Part shown: positions 34,972-41,378 of the stretch, piece by piece | How positions within the stretch are numbered: the first letter of the stretch is position 1 | Layout: every line of letters begins with the position of its first letter | DNA from: Halomicroarcula saliterrae | GTDB lineage: Archaea > Halobacteriota > Halobacteria > Halobacteriales > Haloarculaceae | Direction of reading: 5' to 3' | DNA length: 64,000 nucleotides | Assembly: GCF_031624395.1 (NCBI RefSeq) | Contig: NZ_JAMQON010000003.1 | Coordinates: 186,001 to 250,000 of the forward strand | Program-made: the position numbers and the translations under genes | The notes under the pieces: generated by a model | The model's database searches: none | What the model saw: the letters and a program-made list of their open reading frames with translations, nothing else | What the model was told of the DNA's origin: nothing

Positions 34972-35865
34972 CTACCCCTGCTCCGACAGCCACGCCAGCA
35001 ACCCCTTCTGCGCGTGTAGCCGATTCTCCGCCTGGTCCCACACCACCGAGTTCTCGGACTCGATGGCGTCGTCGGTAACTTCCTCGCCGCGGTGGGCGGG
35101 GAGACAGTGCATCAGGATGCGGTCGCCGAGCAGCTCCGGCGTGACCTGAAACCCCTCGAACTCCGCGAGCTTCTCCTCGCGCTCGTCCTCCTGACCCATG
35201 CTGACGAACACGTCGGTGTAGACCACGTCGGCGTCCGCGACAGCCGCCTCGGGGTCGTGCGTCGTCTCGGGAGCGCCGCCGAGGTCGGCGGCGCGGGCGA
35301 GCACGTCCTCGTCGACCTCGTACCCCGCGGGCGTGGCGACGGTCAGGTCGAGGCCGACCATCGCCGCGCCCAGCACGAACGACTGACAGACGTTGTTGCC
35401 GTCACCGACCCACGCCACTTCGGCGTCCTCGAAGCCGCCGAACTGTTCGCGGATAGTCAGCAGGTCCGCGAGCGTCTGGCAGGGGTGGGCGTCGTCGGTC
35501 AGCGCGTTGATGACCGGTACGTCGCTGTACTCGGCCAGTCCCTCGACGTCCTCGTGGTCGTAGACGCGGGCCATGACGAAGTCGACGTAGCGGGCCAGCG
35601 CGCGGGCGGTGTCCTTGACCGGCTCGCCGTGGCCCAGGTGGATGTCGTCCGGGCCGAGGAAGATGGCGTGGCCGCCCAGCTGTGTCATCCCGGTCTCGAA
35701 GGAGACCCGGGTCCGCGTCGAGGGTTTCTCGAATATCATCCCGAGCGTCTGCTGGTCGAGCAGGTCGCTGGCGTCCTCGCCGTCGGGACCCTTGATATCG
35801 GCTGCGCGGTCCAGCACGGCGGTCAGTTCGTCAGTCGTGAGGTCGTCGACGTCGAGTAGATGCAT
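34972..35865 (-). CDS. argF: ornithine carbamoyltransferase
   Basis: 297 aa. Makes citrulline from ornithine and carbamoyl phosphate. Motifs: carbamoyl-phosphate site STRTR (EKPSTRTRVSFE), HPCQTLADLLTI, and the ornithine-binding HCLPAHRGEEVTD. ATG 35865 lies two bases after the argE stop, and the protein opens MHLLDVDDL. It is the last gene of the lysW-argX-C-B-D-E-F operon, and its 3' end has been partly duplicated downstream. Confidence 0.95.
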   Translation of the reverse strand: MHLLDVDDLTTDELTAVLDRAADIKGPDGEDASDLLDQQTLGMIFEKPSTRTRVSFETGMTQLGGHAIFLGPDDIHLGHGEPVKDTARALARYVDFVMARVYDHEDVEGLAEYSDVPVINALTDDAHPCQTLADLLTIREQFGGFEDAEVAWVGDGNNVCQSFVLGAAMVGLDLTVATPAGYEVDEDVLARAADLGGAPETTHDPEAAVADADVVYTDVFVSMGQEDEREEKLAEFEGFQVTPELLGDRILMHCLPAHRGEEVTDDAIESENSVVWDQAENRLHAQKGLLAWLSEQG

Positions 35866-35867
35866 GG

Positions 35868-36923
35868 TCACAGCAGTCGTTCGGTCACGTCCGTGAGGAC
35901 GCCGACCGCGCGGTCGTACTCCGCGAGGTCGATGTGTTCGTTCGGCGCGTGGTCCAGGTCGGAGTCGCCGGGCCCGTACGTTACCATCGGGCAGTCCCAG
36001 GCTCTGGCGTAGACGTTCATGTCGCTGGTGCCGGTCTTGCGAAGGAGCGTCGGGTCGCCGCCGTGGTCGCGGATGGCCGCCCGGAACGCCCGGGCGACGC
36101 TGGTCCGCGGGCTCTGCATGACCGGTTCGACCTTGTCGTCCCAGTTGACGGTCCCGTTGCCCAGGTGGCCGTCGGCCATCTCCCGTATCTCGTCGGTCGA
36201 GTACTCCGGGGGCACCCGCAACTGGACCTGCATGGTCGCCTCGACGGAGAGGCCGTCCTCGGAGATGCCGCCCTTGAAATCGACGGGCTTGCAGGTGACC
36301 CGCTCGAAGACGGGGTGCCACTCGTCCCGGGCGAACTCGTCCTCGACGGCGCTCCACCAGTCCATCGCGTCCTGAATCGCGTTGTTCTCCGGGCGCGAGG
36401 AGTGGCCGGACTCGCTCGTGGCGACGTAGGCGCCGCCGAGCAGCCCGCGGTAGCCGAGCGTGATACCCTCCCAGCCGGAGGGTTCGCCGTTGATGACGGC
36501 GTCGGGCTCGCTCTCGCGGTCTTCGACGAGGTAGCGCCCGCCCTTCGAGTCGACCTCCTCGCCGACGACGCCGACAAAGGAGGCCCCGGTGCGGACGGCG
36601 GCAACGGCCATCGAGCACAGCGGCCCCTTCGCGTCGACCGAACCGCGGCCCCACAGCACCTCGCCGTCGTCGGTCTCCTCGACCCGGACCGGGATGTCGC
36701 CCGGAACGGTATCGATGTGGGAAGTCAGCAAGACGCCGTCGTCGGCCGGCGCGCGGACGTTCCCCACGTCGTCTATCCACACCTCGCGGTCGCGGGCCTC
36801 GAAGAACTGCGCGAGACGCTGGGCGGCTTCGCGCTCGTCGCGTGACACCGAGGGGATGCGCACGACGGCTTCGAGCAGGTCGCGCGCTTCCGTGTCGGCC
36901 TCGCGAGTCTGTGCCTCGCTCAT
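35868..36923 (-). CDS. argE: [LysW]-ornithine hydrolase (ArgE/LysK type)
   Basis: 351 aa M20 metallopeptidase that releases ornithine from the carrier protein. Zinc ligands appear in LLTSHIDTVPGDIPV, WGRGSVDAKGPLCSM, and VGEEVDSKGGRYL; a His in HAPNEHIDLAEYD is near the C-terminus. The short form, length and operon position match LysK/ArgE rather than the bacterial N-acetylornithine deacetylase. The start ATG overlaps the argD stop (ATGA). Confidence 0.93.
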   Translation of the reverse strand: MSEAQTREADTEARDLLEAVVRIPSVSRDEREAAQRLAQFFEARDREVWIDDVGNVRAPADDGVLLTSHIDTVPGDIPVRVEETDDGEVLWGRGSVDAKGPLCSMAVAAVRTGASFVGVVGEEVDSKGGRYLVEDRESEPDAVINGEPSGWEGITLGYRGLLGGAYVATSESGHSSRPENNAIQDAMDWWSAVEDEFARDEWHPVFERVTCKPVDFKGGISEDGLSVEATMQVQLRVPPEYSTDEIREMADGHLGNGTVNWDDKVEPVMQSPRTSVARAFRAAIRDHGGDPTLLRKTGTSDMNVYARAWDCPMVTYGPGDSDLDHAPNEHIDLAEYDRAVGVLTDVTERLL

Positions 36924-38047
36924 CCCACGACCTCCGTCATGGCCTCGACCACCTCGTCCGCGTGGCTCCGGTCGATGGTCAACGGCGGGAGCAGGCGGAC
37001 GACAGTTCGACCCGCCGGCAGCGCCAGAATCCCGTGGTTCAGCGCCAGTTGCTTCAGCGCCTTGTTCGCGCCGCGGCCGACCTCGACGCCTATCATGAGT
37101 CCTTCGCCGCGGATGTCCCGCACCTCGTCGCCGACGGCGGCCTCCAGTTCGGTCCGGAGGTAGTCGCCCATCGCGGCGGCGTTGCCCGGCACCGACTCCT
37201 CGACGATGGTCGAGACCGTGGCCCCGGCGGCCGCGGAGATGACCGGGCCACCGGAGAACGTCGAGGCGTGGGAGCCGTAGTTCTCGGCGATCCAGTCCCG
37301 ACAGAGCGTCGCGCCGATGGGCAGGCCGTTGCCCAGCCCCTTGGCCGACGTTATCATGTCGGGGGCGACGTTCGCCCGCTGGGAGTTCCACAGCGCGCCG
37401 GTGCGGCCCATCCCGGTCTGGACCTCGTCGAAGACGAGCGCCGTGCCGGCGTCCTCGGTTATCTCGCGGGCCGCTTCGAGATAGCCGTCGGAAGCGGGGT
37501 TGATACCGCCCTCGCCCTGAACGGGTTCGACGATGAACGCCGCGGTGTCCTCGTCGACGGCCTCGTCCAGCGCGTCGGCGTCGTCGTACGGGACGAACTC
37601 CACGTCGCCGATGAGCGGCTCGTAGGGCTTCTTGTACTTGTTCTTCCAGGTGGTCGCGAGCGAGCCCATCGTGCGACCGTGAAAGCCCTGCATCGTGGCG
37701 ACGATTTTGGAGTTCCCCGTCGCCGAGCGGGCGAACTTCAGCGCGGCCTCGTTGGCCTCCGTTCCCGAGTTACAGAGCCACGTCTTCGCTATCGGGTCCG
37801 GGGCGGTGTCGGCGAGCAGGTCGTACAGCGCCGTCCGCTCGGCGTTGGGATAGGAGGCCTGCACGTAGGTTATCTTCTCCAGTTGCTGGGCGACGGCGGA
37901 CTGGACGGCCTCGTGGCCGTGCCCCAGCGGCACGCAGGCGTAGGAGGCGCCCATGTCGAGATACTCCGTCCCGCTGGCGTCGTAGACGTAGGCCCCGTCG
38001 CCGCGCTCTATCCGAATCGGCTTCTCGTTGAAGACGAAGCCGCTCAC
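36920..38047 (-). CDS. argD: [LysW]-glutamate semialdehyde aminotransferase
   Basis: 375 aa class III PLP aminotransferase, transferring an amino group to the carrier-bound semialdehyde. Motifs: LCNSGTEANEAALKFAR, FIVEPVQGEGGI, VFDEVQTGMGRTG, and the PLP lysine in SAKGLGNGLPIG. It starts at GTG 38047, preceded by a strong Shine-Dalgarno-like GGAGGTGAG, and this GTG overlaps the stop of an 18-codon frame that itself starts at the argB stop. Confidence 0.93.
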   Translation of the reverse strand: MSGFVFNEKPIRIERGDGAYVYDASGTEYLDMGASYACVPLGHGHEAVQSAVAQQLEKITYVQASYPNAERTALYDLLADTAPDPIAKTWLCNSGTEANEAALKFARSATGNSKIVATMQGFHGRTMGSLATTWKNKYKKPYEPLIGDVEFVPYDDADALDEAVDEDTAAFIVEPVQGEGGINPASDGYLEAAREITEDAGTALVFDEVQTGMGRTGALWNSQRANVAPDMITSAKGLGNGLPIGATLCRDWIAENYGSHASTFSGGPVISAAAGATVSTIVEESVPGNAAAMGDYLRTELEAAVGDEVRDIRGEGLMIGVEVGRGANKALKQLALNHGILALPAGRTVVRLLPPLTIDRSHADEVVEAMTEVVG

Positions 38048-38100
38048 AGCGACTCACCTCCGGTCGTCGCGCCGTCGACACGTGTCGTGTGTGCAGTCAT
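38044..38100 (-). CDS. 18-codon micro-ORF bridging argB and argD
   Basis: ATG at 38100 overlaps the argB stop as ATGA. The frame encodes MTAHTTRVDGATTGGESL and ends in a TGA that overlaps the argD GTG start as GTGA. It therefore fills the only real gap between these two genes with exact coupling at both ends and carries the argD Shine-Dalgarno sequence inside it. It may simply carry ribosomes across to argD, or the overlaps may be chance. No family known. Confidence 0.35.
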   Translation of the reverse strand: MTAHTTRVDGATTGGESL

Positions 38101-38990
38101 TGTTCCTCTGTTACAGCCCCGGCCTTGATATGTGTCCCGTCACCGTCAAGCGCTGACAGAATCGGTGTGTCCGCGTTGGCGTCGGCGACGACGGCCTCGG
38201 GCGAGCCGCCCGAAAGGGCCTCCTCGGCGGCCATTATCTTCCGGCCCATGAACCCCTCGGCGGCGGCTTCGAGTGCCTGCCAGTCGTCGCTCGTCTCGAC
38301 CGACTCGATGAGCGTCGACGGGTCGTCGGGGTCTTCGTAGACGCCGGCGACGTCGGTCAGCAGGACGAGCGTGGCGTCGAGTTCGCCGGCGATGGCCGCC
38401 GCCGAGCGGTCGGCGTCGGTGTTGACGGGAATAATCTCCCCGTCGTCGCTGTCTCGCGAGTCGCTCTGCTCCTCGCTCGACGTCTTCGAGGCGCTCCGCG
38501 CCTCGCTACCCGCCATGGGTGGAGCCGCCACCGGGGTGTAGCCGTCACCGAGCAGCGACCGGAGCAGGTCGCCGTTGACCCGCTTGATGGTGCCCGAGTG
38601 GTCGCCGCGGCGAATCTTCTTCTTGCCGTCTTCGACCACGCGGACCGCGGACTTTCGGGGGCCATAGAGCAGCTTCCCGTCGACACCGTTCAGTCCGACC
38701 GCGTCGACGCCCTCGCTCTGGAGGCCCGCGACGAGCTGGGTGTTCAGGTGACCGAAGGCCATCTCGAACACCTCCATCGTCGTCTCGTCGGTAAACCGGC
38801 CGACGACGCCGCTCGGCGTCTCGACGTACTCGGGCTCGATGCCCAGCCGTTCGAGCGTCTCGTCGACTTTGGTGGAGCCGCCGTGAACCACGACGACCTG
38901 TTCGCCCTGTTCGACGAGTGATGCGACATCCGCGAGGGCGCCGGCTGGGTCAACAGCACGGGCGCCGCCTACCTTGATTACTACAGTCAT
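38097..38990 (-). CDS. argB: [LysW]-glutamate kinase (ArgB/LysZ type)
   Basis: 297 aa amino-acid kinase that phosphorylates the carrier-bound glutamate. Motifs: IKVGGARAVDP at the N-terminus, VVHGGSTKVDETL, GLNGVDGKLL, and PVNTDADRSAAAIAGEL. Between the PVAAPPM strand and EIIPVNTDAD is an acidic Ser-rich insert of about 20 residues (GSEARSASKTSSEEQSDSRD) not expected in the family. Its DNA is a twin-hairpin element that also occurs in argX. The start lies 18 bases after the argC stop. Confidence 0.93.
   Translation of the reverse strand: MTVVIKVGGARAVDPAGALADVASLVEQGEQVVVVHGGSTKVDETLERLGIEPEYVETPSGVVGRFTDETTMEVFEMAFGHLNTQLVAGLQSEGVDAVGLNGVDGKLLYGPRKSAVRVVEDGKKKIRRGDHSGTIKRVNGDLLRSLLGDGYTPVAAPPMAGSEARSASKTSSEEQSDSRDSDDGEIIPVNTDADRSAAAIAGELDATLVLLTDVAGVYEDPDDPSTLIESVETSDDWQALEAAAEGFMGRKIMAAEEALSGGSPEAVVADANADTPILSALDGDGTHIKAGAVTEEQ
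38456..38505. repeat. twin-hairpin insert inside argB
   Basis: Hairpin B at 38456-38476: stem GCGAG/CTCGC around TCGCTCTGCTC. Hairpin A at 38487-38505: CGAGGCGC-TCC-GCGCCTCG (8 bp). The argX insert has the same order, spacing and reading frame, but both stems have changed on both sides (GCGAG/CTCGC here, GCGGG/CCCGC there), so pairing is kept. The insert is in frame and sits in a surface-loop position between two conserved strands. Confidence 0.85.
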
Positions 38991-39008
38991 GAAAATTTGC
39001 CTCGGAAG

Positions 39009-40046
39009 TCAGGGTGCGCCGACGGGGTGGAGACCCTGGAACTCCAGTCCAGCGGTCTCCTCGATGCCGAGCGCGACGTTGGCCGCGTGGACGGCCTGTC
39101 CGGCCGACCCTTTCATCATGTTGTCGATGGCCGAGAACACGACCAATCGCTTGTTGCCGGGGTCGAGCTCGAAGCCGACCTCCGCGCGGTTCGTCCCCGC
39201 GACGGCTTTGGGCTCGGGGTAGCGGTAGACGCCGCCACCGCCGGAGACGAGCTCGACGAACGGTTCGTCCTCGTACTCGCCGCGATACGCGCCCCAGAGG
39301 TCGCCTTTCGACACCGGGCCGTCGGGGAAGACGTGACAGGTCGCACTCGCGCCGCGGACCATGTCCACCGCGTGGACGGTAAAGGAGACGTTCACGCCGA
39401 GGAACTGCTGAATCTCGGCCTCGTGGCGGTGGCCCGTCGGGGCGTAGGGGCGGACGACGCCCGAGCGCTCCGGGTGGCTCGACGCCTCGCCGCCGCCGGC
39501 CCCGCCCTCGCTGGAGCCGACCTTCACGTCGACGACGATCTGCTCGTCGCCCGAGAGGACGCCGTGCTCGAAGAGCGGGAGCAAGCCCAGAATCGTCGCC
39601 GTGGCGTTACAGCCGCCCGACGCGATGAGCTCCGCGCCCGCGAGGTTGTCGCGGTTGAGCTCCGGAAGCGCGTACTCCGAGTCGGCGAGCAGTTCGGGCC
39701 GGGTGTGGCCGTCGTACCACTCGTCGTACTGTGCCTCCGTGTCGAGGCGGAAGTCTGCCGAGAGGTCGACGACGGTGTCGGCGGCGTCCTGGAAGCGGTC
39801 TATCTGCTCCATCGAGACGCCGTGGGGCGTCGCGGCGAAGAGGACGTCGACGCTCTCCAGCTCCGCCGGGTCAGAGAAGCGCAGGTCCGAGTGGCGCAGG
39901 TTCGGATGCGTGTTGCCGATCGTCTTGTTCTCCTTCGACCGGCTGGTGGCCTGTTCGAGCTCGAACTCGGGGTGGCCGTCCAGCAGGCGGAGCAGCTCGC
40001 CGCCGGTGAAACCGCTCCCCCCGACGACGCTGGCACTGTAGGTCAT
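39009..40046 (-). CDS. argC: [LysW]-glutamyl-phosphate reductase (ArgC/LysY type)
   Basis: 345 aa NADP-dependent semialdehyde dehydrogenase. The Rossmann motif is VVGGSGFTGGELLRLL at residues 7-22. The catalytic Cys is in ASGGCNATATILGL, and His in VNVSFTVHAVDMVRG follows the family pattern. AATPHGVSMEQI and VDLSADFRLD complete the set. It overlaps argX by ATGA. Confidence 0.95.
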   Translation of the reverse strand: MTYSASVVGGSGFTGGELLRLLDGHPEFELEQATSRSKENKTIGNTHPNLRHSDLRFSDPAELESVDVLFAATPHGVSMEQIDRFQDAADTVVDLSADFRLDTEAQYDEWYDGHTRPELLADSEYALPELNRDNLAGAELIASGGCNATATILGLLPLFEHGVLSGDEQIVVDVKVGSSEGGAGGGEASSHPERSGVVRPYAPTGHRHEAEIQQFLGVNVSFTVHAVDMVRGASATCHVFPDGPVSKGDLWGAYRGEYEDEPFVELVSGGGGVYRYPEPKAVAGTNRAEVGFELDPGNKRLVVFSAIDNMMKGSAGQAVHAANVALGIEETAGLEFQGLHPVGAP

Positions 40047-40978
40047 ACCGGTGTCTCCGGGCCGCTCCCGCTTTGTGCCTTCGATTCGAGCCAGTCGACG
40101 ACCTTCGCGGGGACGTCCACGTCCGAGACCTCGTTGAGCGCCTTGAACTCGACGGTGTGGTTGACCTCGTGGACCGTGTAGTCCTCGAATTCGTAGTCGC
40201 GCGGGTCGCTCTGCTCCCCGCTCGACTCCCGGGTGTCGCTCCGCGACACCCCTACCTCCATCAGGTCGATACCGAGCAGGCCGCCACCGACGGCGTCCGA
40301 AGCCTTCTCCACCAGTTCGAGCGCGCGGTCGTCCAGCTCGAAGCTGTCCGTTTCGGCGCCCTTCGCGGCGTTGGTGAGCCAGTGGTCCGACGAGCGGACC
40401 ATCGCCGCGACCGGCTCGCCGTCGACGGCGAGCACACGGATGTCACGGCCCGGTTTGTCGACGAACTCCTGGACGTAGAATATCTTGTGCTCGTAGTGGC
40501 CCAGCGTCTCCTTGTGTTCCAGAATCGCTTCGGCGGCATCACGGGAGTCGATTTTCGCCATGAGGCGACCCCACGAGCCGACGACGGGCTTCAGGACGCA
40601 GGGGTAGCCGAAGTCCTCGATGGACGCCAGTGCCGCATCCTTGGTGAAGGCCACGTCGGTGTCGGGCGTCGGGACGCCGGCCTCGACCAGCGCGAGGCTG
40701 TTCTTGACCTTGTCCGCACAGACCTCGGCCACGTCGGGACCGTTGACGACGGGCACGTCGTAGGCCTTCGCGAACTTGGTCGCGTAGACGCTCCGTGAGG
40801 TCGACAGACAGCGGTCGACGACGATGTCGAGGTCGTCGAAGGCCTCGGGGGCCTCGCTGATGTTGAACTGTTGCTTGCGGACGTCGATCTTCTCGACGTC
40901 GTGGTCGCGCTCGCGCAGTTCCGAGAGCAGGAGCTTCTCGTCCTTGCGGATGCGTGAGTAGAGGAGTCCGACGTTCAT
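40043..40978 (-). CDS. argX: glutamate--LysW ligase (ArgX/LysX)
   Basis: 311 aa ATP-grasp ligase that attaches glutamate to the C-terminal Glu of LysW. The opening is MNVGLLYSRIRKDEKLLL; ATP-grasp segments are YPCVLKPVVGSWGRLMAKI and YVQEFVDKPGRDIRVLAVDG, and the metal site is GIDLMEV plus HEVNHTVEFKAL. Between MEV and YTVHEVNH is an insert (GVSRSDTRESSGEQSDPRD) encoded by the same twin-hairpin repeat as in argB. It lies directly after the GIDLME metal ligands yet seems tolerated. Confidence 0.94.
   Translation of the reverse strand: MNVGLLYSRIRKDEKLLLSELRERDHDVEKIDVRKQQFNISEAPEAFDDLDIVVDRCLSTSRSVYATKFAKAYDVPVVNGPDVAEVCADKVKNSLALVEAGVPTPDTDVAFTKDAALASIEDFGYPCVLKPVVGSWGRLMAKIDSRDAAEAILEHKETLGHYEHKIFYVQEFVDKPGRDIRVLAVDGEPVAAMVRSSDHWLTNAAKGAETDSFELDDRALELVEKASDAVGGGLLGIDLMEVGVSRSDTRESSGEQSDPRDYEFEDYTVHEVNHTVEFKALNEVSDVDVPAKVVDWLESKAQSGSGPETPV
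40201..40251. repeat. twin-hairpin insert inside argX
   Basis: Hairpin B at 40201-40221: GCGGG/CCCGC around TCGCTCTGCTC. Hairpin A at 40231-40251: GGGTGTCGC-TCC-GCGACACCC (9 bp). Read on the coding strand, 19 codons align one-for-one with those of the argB insert, sharing TCG-AGC-G(A/G)G-GAG-CAG-AGC-GAC. Stem differences between the two copies are compensatory. Confidence 0.85.
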
Positions 40979-41050
40979 GCTATAGGCTCCGTGTCGTCGC
41001 GGGTCGCGGCGTCGTGACCGCCGAGGGGCCACGCACCCACCGCGGACACC

Positions 41051-41215
41051 TCACTCACCCCAGTCCTCTTCGAGCTCGGGGGCGCTGTCGAGCTCGACGG
41101 GGTCGGTGCCGATGACTTCGAGTTCGGCGCCACAGGTGGAACAGTCGACGATCTCTCCGACTTCGAGGCTGTCGTGCAGGGAGACCTCCGCCCCACACTC
41201 GATACAGTCTGCCAT
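41051..41215 (-). CDS. lysW: LysW/ArgW amino-group carrier protein
   Basis: 54 aa acidic carrier. The zinc ribbon is Cys4, Cys7 and Cys25, Cys28 (MADCIECG and VDCSTCG). The C-terminus is EDWGE, whose final Glu takes the substrate glutamate through its gamma-carboxyl in LysW pathways. It protects the amino group during arginine synthesis. First gene of the operon; the ATG is directly preceded by a TATA-like box. Short length hides it from simple ORF scans. The last codons GGT GAG TGA precede argX by 72 bases. Confidence 0.96.
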   Translation of the reverse strand: MADCIECGAEVSLHDSLEVGEIVDCSTCGAELEVIGTDPVELDSAPELEEDWGE

Positions 41216-41242
41216 TGTACCTGTCTCTCCCGGAGCTATCTA

Positions 41243-41250
41243 CTTAAAAC
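41243..41250 (-). promoter_or_regulatory. TATA-like box of the lysW-arg operon
   Basis: Minus strand GTTTTAAG, ending 28 bases before the lysW ATG. It lies in an AT-rich 163-base gap (41216-41378) after argH, so the carrier operon probably has its own promoter besides any read-through from argG-argH. Confidence 0.6.
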
Positions 41251-41290
41251 CATCGAACTTATCAGATTAAATTACACATCCACACTCCAC

Positions 41291-41305
41291 TCTAACGGCG
41301 TTAGA
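41291..41305. promoter_or_regulatory. 15-bp palindrome upstream of the lysW promoter
   Basis: TCTAACGGCGTTAGA is symmetric around its central G (TCTAACG/CGTTAGA). It lies about 45 bases upstream of the TATA-like box, in the only regulatory gap between argH and lysW, so it is a candidate binding site for an arginine regulator. It could alternatively be a short hairpin ending the argH transcript. Confidence 0.4.
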
Positions 41306-41378
41306 AGTCCAACATCCACCCGTGCCCGATTTCTATATCAGAGTTCTGGTATAATAGCCCCGCGAGGGGGTTCGTCGC

